From Microtetraspora glauca (lineage in GTDB: Bacteria > Actinomycetota > Actinomycetes > Streptomycetales > Streptomycetaceae): a stretch of 64,000 bases of DNA. The translations under genes and the position numbers were made by a program. Positions 43,291 to 51,695 of this stretch are shown here, piece after piece; the stretch's first letter is position 1, and every line of letters begins with the position of its first letter. Where the stretch lies: contig JOFO01000005.1 in NCBI GenBank assembly GCA_000721275.1, positions 168,340 through 232,339 of the forward strand, read 5' to 3'. Below the pieces are notes generated by a model. The model worked only from the letters and a program-made list of their open reading frames with translations, did not search any database and was not told the DNA's origin.

Positions 43291-44526
43291 ATGCCCCGAT
43301 CCGCCCCGGCCCCGCGCCCGTACCGCCGCCCGCGCCGCGCCGCCGTCACCGCGCTGCTCGTCGCCGCCGTCCTGACCGCCCCCGCCCTCCCGTACGCCAC
43401 CGCGGGCGAACGGCCCGCCCCGCGCGCCGGCGCGGCCGGCGGCGGTCAGGACGAGGAGCTGCGGCGCGCCCTCGCGGACCTCGTCGCCGCCCCCGGCGGA
43501 CCGCCCGGCGCGATCGCCGTGCTCACCCGGGACGGCGTCCGGGAGGTCTACCGGGCCGGCACCGCCGAGGTCGGCACGGCGAGGCCGCCCCGCCCGCACG
43601 ACCACATGCGGATCGCGAGCGCCGCCAAGGCGTTCAGCGGGGCTGTCGCCCTCGGTCTCGTGGACCGCGGAGCGCTCCGCCTGGACACCACACTCGGACA
43701 GCGGCTGCCGCATCTTCCTTCCAGCTGGCATTCCGTGACACTTCGTCAACTGCTCCAGCACACCAGCGGCCTCCCCGACTTCAGCAAGAGCGAGCGCTTC
43801 CAGGCGATCGTCCGCGCCGACCCCCGCCACCGCTTCGACTCCCGGCGCCTGCTGGAGTTCGTCGCCGACCAGGGACTCGCGTTCCCGCCCGGCAGCCGGT
43901 ACGCCTACTCGAACTCCGACAACATCGCCGTCGCCCTCATGGCCGAAGAGGCCACCGGGCAGCGGTACGAGGACCTTCTGAAGGAGCTCGTGTACCGCCC
44001 GCTCGGCCTGCGCGACACCAGCCTCCCGTCCGGCTTCCGGATGCCCCGGCCGTACCTCCACGGCTACGACACCGCTCCCGGCGAGGCACCCGAGGACGTC
44101 AGCGAGGCGGTCAGCGCCTCCGGCGCCTGGGCCTCCGGGGGGATCGTCTCCACCCCCGCCGACCTGGGCACCTTCTTCGGCGGCTACGCGGGGCCCGCCC
44201 TGCTGTCCCCGGTGACCCGGCACGCGCAGACCCGCTTCGTCCCCGGCGACTCCCAGCCGGCCGGCCCGGGCGTGAACGCGGCGGGCCTGGGCCTCTTCCG
44301 CTACGCCACCCGCTGCGGCACCGTCCTCGGCCACACCGGGAACACCCCCGGCTACACCCAGTTCGCCGCCGCCACCCCGGACGGCCGGCGCACCGTGACG
44401 GTCTCCGTCACCAGCCAGGTCCCGCTCGACCCCGCGCTGCTCCGCCGCCTGCGCGCCGCCGAGGAGCGCTTCGTCTGCGCGCTCCTGGAGGAGGCACCCG
44501 GCGGCTACGGCGACGACGCGGCCTGA
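43291..44526 (+). CDS. Secreted serine hydrolase (beta-lactamase/DD-peptidase family)
   Basis: This 411-residue S12-type enzyme has a signal peptide (AAVTALLVAAVLTAPALPYA), the Ser110-Ala-Ala-Lys113 catalytic motif, YSNSDN as the second motif and HTGNTPGYTQF as the third. It matches the D-alanyl-D-alanine carboxypeptidase/esterase group common in Streptomyces culture supernatants. It ends 34 bp before a strong hairpin and stands alone. Confidence 0.93.
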   Translation: MPRSAPAPRPYRRPRRAAVTALLVAAVLTAPALPYATAGERPAPRAGAAGGGQDEELRRALADLVAAPGGPPGAIAVLTRDGVREVYRAGTAEVGTARPPRPHDHMRIASAAKAFSGAVALGLVDRGALRLDTTLGQRLPHLPSSWHSVTLRQLLQHTSGLPDFSKSERFQAIVRADPRHRFDSRRLLEFVADQGLAFPPGSRYAYSNSDNIAVALMAEEATGQRYEDLLKELVYRPLGLRDTSLPSGFRMPRPYLHGYDTAPGEAPEDVSEAVSASGAWASGGIVSTPADLGTFFGGYAGPALLSPVTRHAQTRFVPGDSQPAGPGVNAAGLGLFRYATRCGTVLGHTGNTPGYTQFAAATPDGRRTVTVSVTSQVPLDPALLRRLRAAEERFVCALLEEAPGGYGDDAA

Positions 44527-44559
44527 GCGGCAACGCAACCGCCCGCCCGGACATACGGG

Positions 44560-44602
44560 CCGGGCCGGACGGTGCCGTGGCTGCGACCACCGTCCGGCCC
44601 GG
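44560..44602 (+). terminator. Hairpin terminator after serine hydrolase
   Basis: A perfect 14-bp stem (44560-44573 with 44589-44602; arm CCGGGCCGGACGGT) and a 15-nt loop follow the stop codon by 33 bp. Confidence 0.85.
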
Positions 44603-44609
44603 AGTTCAT

Positions 44610-44680
44610 GGGGCGAGGCGAAAGAGGGGGAGAGGGAGAAGGCGGAGGGGGGAGGGGGAGGGGGAAGGGGTGGCGAGGGC
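44610..44680. repeat. Polypurine tract
   Basis: About 70 bases are nearly all purine on the plus strand, broken by only a few C and T, with many G4-G6 runs. It lies between the hydrolase terminator and the end of the L32 gene. Such tracts can form G-quadruplex or triplex structures; on the minus strand it would be C/T-rich RNA just after the rpmF stop codon. Confidence 0.8.
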
Positions 44681-44696
44681 GGGTCCGCCTGTGACC

Positions 44697-44861
44697 CTAC
44701 GGGCGGACCAGACCGCGCTCGTACGCCTTCACCAGCCGCTGCGGCACCTGGTGGACGACCCCGTCGACGGTGACCGCGACCAGCTGCGGCGTGCTCGCCT
44801 TCCACTGGGCGCGGCGGTGACGGGTGTTGCTGCGGGACATCTTCCGCTTGGGGACGGCCAT
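44697..44861 (-). CDS. rpmF: 50S ribosomal protein L32, zinc-free paralogue
   Basis: The 54-residue protein begins [20 protein letters not shown] and ends [10 protein letters not shown], clear L32. The four zinc-ligand cysteines of the zinc-binding form are absent, so this is the C-minus version made under zinc starvation to free zinc. It starts 44 bp from the Zur-like box at 44905-44921 and is the only gene on that promoter before a gap. Confidence 0.95.
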   Translation of the reverse strand: MAVPKRKMSRSNTRHRRAQWKASTPQLVAVTVDGVVHQVPQRLVKAYERGLVRP

Positions 44862-44904
44862 GGTGGGGCTCTTCTCTGTCCGGGGATCGACCAGGCGACC
44901 CTAT

Positions 44905-44921
44905 ATGAAAACGAATGTCAT
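44905..44921. promoter_or_regulatory. Zur-like box upstream of rpmF
   Basis: The 17-bp site ATGAAAACGAATGTCAT has the ATGA/TCAT ends and A/T-rich centre of actinobacterial Zur operators, in a local AT-rich patch (CTATATGAAAACG) unlike the surrounding sequence. With zinc bound, Zur should block rpmF transcription. Confidence 0.82.
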
Positions 44922-45005
44922 TAACAAAGCGCAGGCGGCAAGGCCGGCGGACGGGCCGCGGCGCACGGCATGCGCACGCGGCTCGTCCATCCGTTCAGCC
45001 ATCCG

Positions 45006-45311
45006 TCACCAGGAGGACTTGGTCACCCCCGGCAGGAACCCGGCATGCGCCTGCTCCCGCGTGCGGACCCGCGAGAGCCCGAACTGCCGCAGGTAGCCGC
45101 GCGGTCGGCCGTCGACGCTGTCGCGGTTGCGTACGCGGGTGGCGCTGGCGTCGCGCGGCTGCCGGCGCAGCTCCGCCAGGGCGGCCTCGCGGTCGGCCGG
45201 CGGGGTGGACGGGCGGCGGATGATCTCCTTCAGCTCCGCCCGCCGCGCGGCGTACCGCTCGACGACCCGCTTGCGGCGCTCGTTCCGCGCGATCTTGCTC
45301 TTCTTCGCCAT
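45006..45311 (-). CDS. rpsN: 30S ribosomal protein S14, zinc-free paralogue
   Basis: The 101-residue protein begins [20 protein letters not shown] and ends in [20 protein letters not shown], then [10 protein letters not shown], the long S14 form without the CxxC zinc motifs. The ATG shares one base with the rpmB stop (TGATG), so it is translated as the second gene of an rpmB-rpsN operon under the Zur box at 45587. Confidence 0.95.
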   Translation of the reverse strand: MAKKSKIARNERRKRVVERYAARRAELKEIIRRPSTPPADREAALAELRRQPRDASATRVRNRDSVDGRPRGYLRQFGLSRVRTREQAHAGFLPGVTKSSW

Positions 45312-45547
45312 CAGACCTTCCCTCCCCGCGCGCGGATCCGGGCCACGGCGGCCTCGATGCCGATCGCGTCCACCGTCTTGATCGCCCGGGCGCTCAGCGT
45401 CAGGCGCACGTGGCGCCCCTCGCTGGGCAGCCAGTAGCGCTTGCGCTGGATGTTGGGGTCGAAGCGGCGCGAGGTGCGCCGGTGCGAGTGGGAGATGGTG
45501 TTGCCGAATCCCGGCTTGGCGCCGGTCAGTTGGCAGTGTGCGGACAT
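45311..45547 (-). CDS. rpmB: 50S ribosomal protein L28, zinc-free paralogue
   Basis: The 78-residue protein has [20 protein letters not shown] at the N-terminus and [20 protein letters not shown], standard L28. It keeps one cysteine (residue 4) but not the four needed for zinc. The start is 40 bp from the Zur-like box shared with the divergent rpmG. Confidence 0.95.
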   Translation of the reverse strand: MSAHCQLTGAKPGFGNTISHSHRRTSRRFDPNIQRKRYWLPSEGRHVRLTLSARAIKTVDAIGIEAAVARIRARGGKV

Positions 45548-45586
45548 GGGTGGGGCGTCCCTTCTCACAGTCCAGTGGTGCTGGAA

Positions 45587-45603
45587 ATGGAAATCATTGT
45601 CAT
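45587..45603. promoter_or_regulatory. Zur-like box between rpmB and rpmG operons
   Basis: The 17-bp site ATGGAAATCATTGTCAT matches the box upstream of rpmF in its ends and centre. It touches the -10 TATACT (45603-45608) of rpmG, and the rpmB start is 40 bp away on the other strand, so one site can silence both operons. Confidence 0.87.
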
Positions 45604-45615
45604 ATACTAGCGGCC

Positions 45616-45780
45616 ATGGCACGCAACGAGATCCGCCCCGTCATCAAGCTCCGCTCCACCGCCGGCACCGGCTTCACCTACGTGACGCGCAAGAACCGCC
45701 GCAACGACCCCGACCGGATGGTGCTCCGCAAGTACGACCCCGTCGCCCGGCGCCACGTGGACTTCCGCGAAGAGCGCTGA
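45616..45780 (+). CDS. rpmG: 50S ribosomal protein L33, zinc-free paralogue
   Basis: The 54-residue protein begins [20 protein letters not shown] and contains [21 protein letters not shown]33 without its CxxC pairs. There is no ribosome site; TATACT stands 7 nt before the ATG, so the transcript is predicted to be leaderless. It heads the rpmG-rpmE-cobW-rpsR operon. Confidence 0.95.
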   Translation: MARNEIRPVIKLRSTAGTGFTYVTRKNRRNDPDRMVLRKYDPVARRHVDFREER

Positions 45781-45823
45781 CCCCACACCCCCTTCACCCG
45801 ACCCGCCCCCGAAAGGCCCTGCC

Positions 45824-46069
45824 ATGAAGCCCGGAATCCACCCCGCCTACGAGCCCGTCGTCTTCCGCGACTCCGCCTCCGGCACCGCGTTCCTCACCCG
45901 CTCCACCATGACCAGCGACAAGACCATCGAATGGGAGGACGGCAACACCTACCCCGTCGTCGACGTGGAGATCTCCTCCGCGAGCCACCCCTTCTACACG
46001 GGCACGGCCCGGGTGCTCGACACCGCCGGCCGCGTCGAGAAGTTCCAGCGCCGCTACGGAGCCCGCTGA
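45824..46069 (+). CDS. rpmE2: 50S ribosomal protein L31 type B (zinc-free)
   Basis: The 81-residue protein begins [20 protein letters not shown] and contains [21 protein letters not shown]31 type B lacking the cysteines of the zinc form. It follows rpmG by 43 bp, and its stop overlaps the CobW-like start by one base (TGATG). Confidence 0.96.
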   Translation: MKPGIHPAYEPVVFRDSASGTAFLTRSTMTSDKTIEWEDGNTYPVVDVEISSASHPFYTGTARVLDTAGRVEKFQRRYGAR

Positions 46070-47226
46070 TGGGACACCCGTACGCCCCCCAGCTCCCGGT
46101 CGTGATCGTCGCCGGCCTGCACGCCGACGCGCGGACCGAGGTCGTCGACCGGCTCCTGCGGGCCGTCCCCGGCAGCGTGGCGCTCCACCACGACCTGGCG
46201 GCGGCGCCCGACGGCAGCGTCGCCCGCACCGTCCGCGACGCCGACGGCACCGTCTCCCGCGGAGACACCCCTCTCGTCAACGACTGCGCCTGCTGCGCCC
46301 TCCGCGAGGACCTCGTCCCCGAACTCCTGCGGCTCGCCGACGGCGGCCTCACCCGCCTCGCCGTCGTCGAACTCTGGGACTCCGTCGAGCCGAAGGCCAT
46401 GGCCGAGGTCATCGCCGGACACGCCGGCGACCGGCTCGCCCTGACCAACGTCATCACCGCCGTCGACCCCGCGCTCGTCCTGCCCTGCCTCGCCAACGGC
46501 GACGACCTCGCCGAAGCCGGCCTCGCCGCGGCGGCCACCGACCAGCGGACCGTCGGCGACACCTGGGCCCGGCAGCTGGAGTACGCCCCCGTCCTCGCCG
46601 TCATCGACAACGACGCCGCCGACGACGAGGACCACGCCCTCCTCGCCCAGCTGCACCCCACGGCCCTCCGCGTACCGGCGGCCTCGCCCGAACTCGCCCG
46701 GATCGCCCTCGCCGGCTTCGACGTGGAAGCGGCCGCCGCCGCCCAGCACCCCGCCTGCGCCCTCCTGCCCCAGGAGGCCGACGAGGCCGGGGTCGCCACC
46801 CTCGTCTGGCACCGCAGGCGCCCCTTCCACCCCGAGCGCCTCTACCAGGCGCTGGAGGACCTGTGCTGCGCCGCCGCCCGGAGCCGCGGCCGGTTCTGGC
46901 TCGCCGACCGCCCCGACACCCTGCTCGCCTGGGACGCGGCCGGCGGCGCGCTCAGCGTCGAGAACGCCGGCCCCTGGCTGGCGTCCCTGCCCGACGCCGC
47001 CTGGGAACTGGTCCCGCCCGTACGGCGGGCGGCGGCGGCCCTGGACTGGCACCCCGAGCACGGCGACTGCTGCCAGCACCTCGTCTTCACGTCACCCGGC
47101 CTCGACCGCGACGGCCTGGAACGCCTGCTGGACTCCTGCCTCCTCACGGACGCCGAGTACGCCTCGGGCCGCGAGGCGTGGAAGAACCTCCCCGCCGCCT
47201 TCGACACCCTCCTCGACGCGGCCTGA
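46069..47226 (+). CDS. CobW/ZigA-like zinc metallochaperone with degenerate P-loop
   Basis: The 385-residue protein has the CxCC metal motif of COG0523 proteins ([12 protein letters not shown], Cys73/75/76) and the C-terminal CobW domain ([13 protein letters not shown]). The P-loop expected near residue 15 (GFLGAGKTT type) reads [13 protein letters not shown], so GTP binding at that site is doubtful. Within a Zur operon, COG0523 proteins are thought to hand scarce zinc to essential enzymes. The same variant is, from memory, usual in Streptomyces zinc operons. Confidence 0.9.
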   Translation: MGHPYAPQLPVVIVAGLHADARTEVVDRLLRAVPGSVALHHDLAAAPDGSVARTVRDADGTVSRGDTPLVNDCACCALREDLVPELLRLADGGLTRLAVVELWDSVEPKAMAEVIAGHAGDRLALTNVITAVDPALVLPCLANGDDLAEAGLAAAATDQRTVGDTWARQLEYAPVLAVIDNDAADDEDHALLAQLHPTALRVPAASPELARIALAGFDVEAAAAAQHPACALLPQEADEAGVATLVWHRRRPFHPERLYQALEDLCCAAARSRGRFWLADRPDTLLAWDAAGGALSVENAGPWLASLPDAAWELVPPVRRAAAALDWHPEHGDCCQHLVFTSPGLDRDGLERLLDSCLLTDAEYASGREAWKNLPAAFDTLLDAA

Positions 47227-47273
47227 CCCACCCCCCTGTACGACCCCCGACCTCCCCAAGGAGAGACGCCCCC

Positions 47274-47510
47274 ATGGCCCGACGCCAGGACCCCCGCAAG
47301 CCCGTCAAGAGCCGCCCGAACCCCCTCGGCGCCGCCGGGATCACGTACATCGACTACAAGGACACCGACCTGCTGCGGAAGTTCATCTCCGACCGCGGCA
47401 AGATCCGCAGCCGCCGCGTCACCCGCGTGACCGCCCAGCAGCAGCGCGCCCTCGCCACCGCCATCAAGAACGCCCGCGAGATGGCGCTCCTGCCGTACAC
47501 CGGCCGCTGA
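47274..47510 (+). CDS. rpsR: 30S ribosomal protein S18, zinc-free paralogue
   Basis: The 78-residue protein contains [20 protein letters not shown] and [20 protein letters not shown], then YTGR at the end, S18. It lacks the CxxC present in zinc-binding actinobacterial S18. AAGGAG precedes the ATG. It is the last gene of the Zur operon and is followed by a hairpin. Confidence 0.95.
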   Translation: MARRQDPRKPVKSRPNPLGAAGITYIDYKDTDLLRKFISDRGKIRSRRVTRVTAQQQRALATAIKNAREMALLPYTGR

Positions 47511-47527
47511 CATCGCCGGCGCCCCGC

Positions 47528-47566
47528 CCGGGCGGACCTCACGGACGCGCCGGGAGGTCCGCCCGG
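47528..47566. terminator. Hairpin terminator after rpsR
   Basis: A 13-bp perfect stem (47528-47540 with 47554-47566; arm CCGGGCGGACCTC) fills most of the gap between rpsR and the convergent VOC gene. Confidence 0.82.
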
Positions 47567-47570
47567 CCGT

Positions 47571-48014
47571 CTACCGCCCCCAGGTGCGGGAGCAGAGGAC
47601 CAGGCGGTAGCCGTCCGGGTCCTCGACGGTCACGCCGTACTCGTCCCAGTACGGGTTCCGCGACACGACCCGGGTGCCGCCGGCGGCCACCAGCCGCTCG
47701 ACCAGGGCCTCGTCCGGCGGCTCGCCCAGGTAGACGACGAACAGGTCCTCGACCGTGGGCGCCGGGTCCAGGGGATCCGCCGGGTCGCGGGTGAGCTCGA
47801 AGTGCCAGCCGCCGCCCTCCGGGCCGACCATGAGCAGGTCGTGCTTGCCCGGCTCGCTCGCGGTGGACCGCCAGAGCACCGCCAGCCCCAGCCCGCCGAC
47901 GTAGAAGCGCTCGGCGGCGGCGAGGTCCCGCGAAGGGCGGGCGACCCGGACGTGGGTGGTGGGCGTGATCGCGTGGACGCCGTCGGTGGCGGCGTTCGGC
48001 TGCGTGTCGGTCAT
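47571..48014 (-). CDS. VOC-superfamily (glyoxalase-like) protein
   Basis: The 147-residue protein has two beta-alpha-beta-beta-beta modules. HVRVARPSRDLAAAERFYVG starts the first and EYGVTVEDPDGYRLVLCSR ends the second; the metal ligands would be His21, the Glu in WHFELTRDP and the C-terminal Asp/Glu positions. Such proteins act as lyases, dioxygenases or antibiotic-binding proteins. It is divergent from a DeoR regulator. Confidence 0.88.
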   Translation of the reverse strand: MTDTQPNAATDGVHAITPTTHVRVARPSRDLAAAERFYVGGLGLAVLWRSTASEPGKHDLLMVGPEGGGWHFELTRDPADPLDPAPTVEDLFVVYLGEPPDEALVERLVAAGGTRVVSRNPYWDEYGVTVEDPDGYRLVLCSRTWGR

Positions 48015-48098
48015 GGGACGACCTTACGATCACGGGCCCGGGCCGGGAGTAGGGTGGGCCGACACGGTGCGGGTCGGAGGGCGAAGGAGTTCCGGGGC

Positions 48099-48905
48099 AT
48101 GTCCAAGCGGGAGAGGTGGAACACGCTCCTCGAACTGCTCGCGGCCGCGGGCAGGCTGGAGGTCGAGGAGACCGCCGCGGCGCTGGACGTCTCGGCCGCG
48201 ACGATCCGGCGCGACCTCGACGAGCTCGCGGAGCAGCGGATGCTGGTCCGGACCCGCGGCGGCGCCGTCGCGCACGGCGTCTCGTACGAGCTGCCCCTGC
48301 GCTACAAGTCGTCCCGCCACGCCTCCGAGAAGCAGCGGATCGCCGCCGCGGCCGTCGAACTCGTCGGCGAGGGCGAGGTCGTGGGCCTCAACGGCGGGAC
48401 CACCACGACCGAGGTGGCCCGCGCGCTCGCCCTGCGGGTCGGCGGAGGCCGGCACGAGACGCCGGACGCGGCGGACGTCACGGCCCCCGTCTTCACCGTC
48501 GTGACCAACGCCCTCAACATCGCCGGCGAACTCGCCGTGCGTCCCCAGGTGAAGCTCGTCGTCACCGGCGGCGTGGCCCGCCCCCAGACGTACGAACTGG
48601 TCGGCCCGCTGACCGCCGGAGTGCTCAACGAGGTCGTCCTCGACGTCGCCGTCCTGGGCGTCGACGCCCTCGACCCGCGGCTCGGCCTGATGACACGCCA
48701 GGAGGACGAGGCGAGCATCAGCAGGCTGTTCGCGGAGCGCGCCCAGCGGGTCGTCGTGGCCGCGGACTCGTCGAAGCTGGGCCGGCGGGCCTTCGCCCGC
48801 ATCTGCGGACTCGACGCCGTGGACGTCGTCGTCACCGACGCCGACGCCCCGGCGGACGCGGTCGCCCGCCTGGAGGACGCCGGCATCAAGGTCCTGAAGG
48901 TCTGA
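48099..48905 (+). CDS. DeoR-family transcriptional regulator
   Basis: The product has 268 residues. The DeoR helix-turn-helix reads RLEVEETAAALDVSAATIRR, then DLDELAEQRM. The C-terminal sugar-phosphate isomerase-like sensor includes EVVGLNGGTTTTEVARAL and ADSSKLGRRAFARI. It belongs to the AgaR type that responds to phosphosugars, which suits the adjacent GH109-like N-acetylgalactosaminidase and carbohydrate-binding protein at 48917-51449, with which it converges. Confidence 0.92.
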   Translation: MSKRERWNTLLELLAAAGRLEVEETAAALDVSAATIRRDLDELAEQRMLVRTRGGAVAHGVSYELPLRYKSSRHASEKQRIAAAAVELVGEGEVVGLNGGTTTTEVARALALRVGGGRHETPDAADVTAPVFTVVTNALNIAGELAVRPQVKLVVTGGVARPQTYELVGPLTAGVLNEVVLDVAVLGVDALDPRLGLMTRQEDEASISRLFAERAQRVVVAADSSKLGRRAFARICGLDAVDVVVTDADAPADAVARLEDAGIKVLKV

Positions 48906-48916
48906 CGGCCTCAGGG

Positions 48917-49969
48917 TCAGGGGGCGATCGCCATGTCGAAGACGTGGACGTTCCCGTTGGCCGGCAGCACCACGAACTCCACCTGCTTCGCGGGGTCGAG
49001 CGGCACCGAGTGGGCGAAGACGCGGTACGCGATCCCCGCGTTGCCGTACCCGCTCGGCCGGTTGCGGCCGTCGCTCGACGCGACGAGGGTCGCGCCGTGG
49101 GCGTTCGCGGGGTCGAAGGACCAGTTCGGGAAGCCGATCACGCCGGTCCCGCTCGTCCCGTCCGTGTAGTACACGGTCACCGTGCCGGACGCCCCGCTCG
49201 TGACGCCCGAGCCGAGCAGGACCAGCCGGCTGCCCTTACCGGACAGCGCCACGGCCTGGCCCGCGGCGGAGACGTTGTTCCTGGTGCCGCTCGGGACGTC
49301 CGGCCAGCGGAGCGTGGCGCCGAGGGCCGTGACGGGCTCCCCGGGGCGCAGGCCGGCGTCGGCGAGCTTCTGTGCGGAGAAGCTGTTGCCCTCGCCGTCG
49401 TAGTCGCCCGGCCGGGTGTCGCTCTCGTCGGTCACGCCCACGTTGTTGTAGGCGGCGGCCAGGTTCGGCAGGGGAGTACCGCTGCGCTGGGTGCGCGTCG
49501 CGGTGGCGGAACCGGCGCCGTCGCCGCCCCGGTACGTGGCCGTCGCGGTGAACGTGCGCACGGTGAACCCGGCGCGCGGCTCCGGCACCTGGATCCGGAA
49601 CGAGGCCACGGCGGAGGCACCGGGGGCGAGTACCCCGTCCACCTCGACGGCCGACGGCTGCACCGCCCAGCCGACGGGCCCGCCGAAGGTCACCTTCAGC
49701 CCGCGCATCCGCTCCGGCCCGGCGTTCGTGACGGTCACCTTCACCGTCGAGATGGCCGGCCCGTTCAGGTCGACGGGGGAGATGGCCACCTCGGTCCCGG
49801 CGGTGACGGGCCGGCTCGGGGACGGAGCCGAGGCGGCCACGCTGGTGGCGACAGGGGTGGTGACCGGGGTGGTGGCGGTGGCCGGCGAGGCCGGGGCGAA
49901 AGCGAGGGCACCCGCCACGGCCAGCGCCCCGAGCGTTCTCAGCGATCCGGACAGTCCTGCTGGTCTCAC
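48917..49969 (-). CDS. Secreted NEW3-domain protein with glycosidase-type C-terminal module
   Basis: The 350-residue product has a GTG start behind GAAGGAG and a signal peptide (SLRTLGALAVAGALAFAPAS). A NEW3 immunoglobulin-like domain (VKVTVTNAGPERMRGLKVTF) lies at about 60-155. The C-terminal module NNVGVTDESDTRPGDYDGEG, then FSAQKLADAGLRPGE is often found at the end of bacterial alpha-L-fucosidases and mannosidases. No catalytic domain is present, so it is probably a carbohydrate-binding or accessory protein. It follows the GH109-like gene by 34 bp as an operon. Confidence 0.85.
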   Translation of the reverse strand: MRPAGLSGSLRTLGALAVAGALAFAPASPATATTPVTTPVATSVAASAPSPSRPVTAGTEVAISPVDLNGPAISTVKVTVTNAGPERMRGLKVTFGGPVGWAVQPSAVEVDGVLAPGASAVASFRIQVPEPRAGFTVRTFTATATYRGGDGAGSATATRTQRSGTPLPNLAAAYNNVGVTDESDTRPGDYDGEGNSFSAQKLADAGLRPGEPVTALGATLRWPDVPSGTRNNVSAAGQAVALSGKGSRLVLLGSGVTSGASGTVTVYYTDGTSGTGVIGFPNWSFDPANAHGATLVASSDGRNRPSGYGNAGIAYRVFAHSVPLDPAKQVEFVVLPANGNVHVFDMAIAP

Positions 49970-50003
49970 GTGCTGCTCCTTCGGGGGAGGGGAGGAGGCC
50001 GCG

Positions 50004-51449
50004 TCAGGCGACGGGGGGCATCTCGGTGACGCGCGAGTCGAGGCCCGTACGGAGGTTGACCCAGGCGCCACGCGTGAAGTCGGGGATCTCCACCGGACGT
50101 CCCTTCGCCGCCAGGGACATGACACTCAAGGGGACGGGGGCGCACCAGGCGGCGGAGTCGTACACGTCGATGTCGGGCACCAGACCGGCCCGCATGAGCT
50201 GCACGGTCCGCCACTGCAGCACGTAGTCCATGCCGCCGTGGCCGCCGTTGTTGGCGGCGTCGTCACCGATCTTCTTCCACAGCCAGTGGTCGAACTCCTT
50301 GCGGTACGAGCCGAAGTCTCGCCACGCGTGCCCGCTGTGGTCGGGCTCCACGTAGATCCGTCCGCCGCCGGCCGACACCACGCCCGCGTAGTCCTCGAAG
50401 ATCCCGCGCGTGCCGGCGAGGCTGTTGATCCGGCTGTACGGGCGCGGCGAGCTCACGTCGTGCTCGGCGCGGATGATCCGGCCCTTCGCCGTCTCGATCA
50501 GACAGGTGACCAGGTCGCCGTTGACGTACGTCTCCCGCCACGACGGGTGGTTCGCGGGGACGAACCGCGCCCGGTAGTCGGCCAGGCCCCTCGGTTCCGT
50601 CGCGGTGGCGGTCAGCGTGGTCATCCGGTCGCCGCGGTTGATGTCCATGGCCGCCGCGATCGGCGCCAGGCCGTGCATGGCGTAGAAGGACGCGGTGCTG
50701 CGGGTGTGCCACAGGCGGCGCCACGCGTCGGTGTAGTACGTGTCGGAGAACAGCAGCGCGCGCAGGTCGTGCAGGTAGCCGCCGTGCCCGTTGGTGAGGT
50801 CGCCGAACAGGCCTTCGTGCGCCATCTTCAGCATGGCGAGCTCGTTCCGGCCGTAGCTGCAGTTCTCCGAGAGCATGAGGTGCCGGCGGGTGCGCTCGGA
50901 GGTGTCGACGAGGTCCCACAGCTCGTCCAGCTCGGTGGCGATGGGCAGTTCGACGATCACGTGCTTGCCGGCGAGCAGCGCGGCCTTGCCCTGCTCGTAG
51001 TGGAACTCCCAGGGGGTCGCGATGTAGACGAGGTCGATGTCGTCGCGTTCCAGCATCCGCGCGTAGGCGTCGGCGGAGCCGCCGTACTCGGCCGGGCGGG
51101 GCTTGCCGGCGGCGGCGAGCCGGTCGGCGGTCCGCGTGGCCCGGTCGGCCCGGACGTCGCAGACGGCGGTGACGACGCAGCCGGGGACGACGGACCAGCC
51201 CGTGGTCATCCCCGAGCCGCGGTTGCCGAGTCCGATCACCCCGACCCGGACCGTCCGGTGCACGGGATACGGCACGTCGATCATGGACTTCTGTCCCGGC
51301 CGCCGCGGCGGCACGGGAGCCGCCGCGGGCGCGGCGGTCGCCGCTGCTGCGGCGGCGGAAGAGGCCCCGGCCCCGGTGGCGAGCGCCCCGGTGGTCGCCA
51401 GAGCACCCCCCAGGAGCAGGCGGCGTGAGACGGCGCGGAAATCGGACAT
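50004..51449 (-). CDS. TAT-exported GH109-type Gfo/Idh/MocA glycosidase
   Basis: The product is about 481 residues from ATG 51449; ATG 51458 is an alternative but too near GAGGAG. The twin-arginine signal is AVSRRLLLGGALATTGALAT. The Rossmann motif VRVGVIGLGNRGSGM binds NAD, and GKHVIVELPIATELDELWDL is the family hallmark. GH109 enzymes cleave alpha-N-acetylgalactosamine by an NAD-dependent redox mechanism. Being TAT-exported fits a protein that folds with its cofactor. It is co-oriented with the NEW3 gene, with DeoR downstream. Confidence 0.9.
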   Translation of the reverse strand: MSDFRAVSRRLLLGGALATTGALATGAGASSAAAAAATAAPAAAPVPPRRPGQKSMIDVPYPVHRTVRVGVIGLGNRGSGMTTGWSVVPGCVVTAVCDVRADRATRTADRLAAAGKPRPAEYGGSADAYARMLERDDIDLVYIATPWEFHYEQGKAALLAGKHVIVELPIATELDELWDLVDTSERTRRHLMLSENCSYGRNELAMLKMAHEGLFGDLTNGHGGYLHDLRALLFSDTYYTDAWRRLWHTRSTASFYAMHGLAPIAAAMDINRGDRMTTLTATATEPRGLADYRARFVPANHPSWRETYVNGDLVTCLIETAKGRIIRAEHDVSSPRPYSRINSLAGTRGIFEDYAGVVSAGGGRIYVEPDHSGHAWRDFGSYRKEFDHWLWKKIGDDAANNGGHGGMDYVLQWRTVQLMRAGLVPDIDVYDSAAWCAPVPLSVMSLAAKGRPVEIPDFTRGAWVNLRTGLDSRVTEMPPVA

Positions 51450-51695
51450 GTTCGTCATCGCTCCTCGGTCCGTACGGGCGGCGGGTGCGGCAACGACTCT
51501 GACGGGGCGGTCGCAGGCATGTCAATAGATGCTCAGAACCCTGCCGTTCGAAGCATTCGCGAGCAACAACGGCGCGGAATCACGCATGTACGAGGCGGCC
51601 GAGGGCACTGATGAGGGAACCGTTCCGCGCCGACGCACGCGAACCCGCGTCAAAACGGCGTGCACCGAGACACGAGGAGGCCGCACACTCCCCGC

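Noticed and set aside
42725..43375. Plus-strand 216-residue open frame in the gap after the monooxygenase
   Set aside because: Low-complexity Pro/Arg composition, no ribosome site, and the LuxR remnant reads in a different frame.
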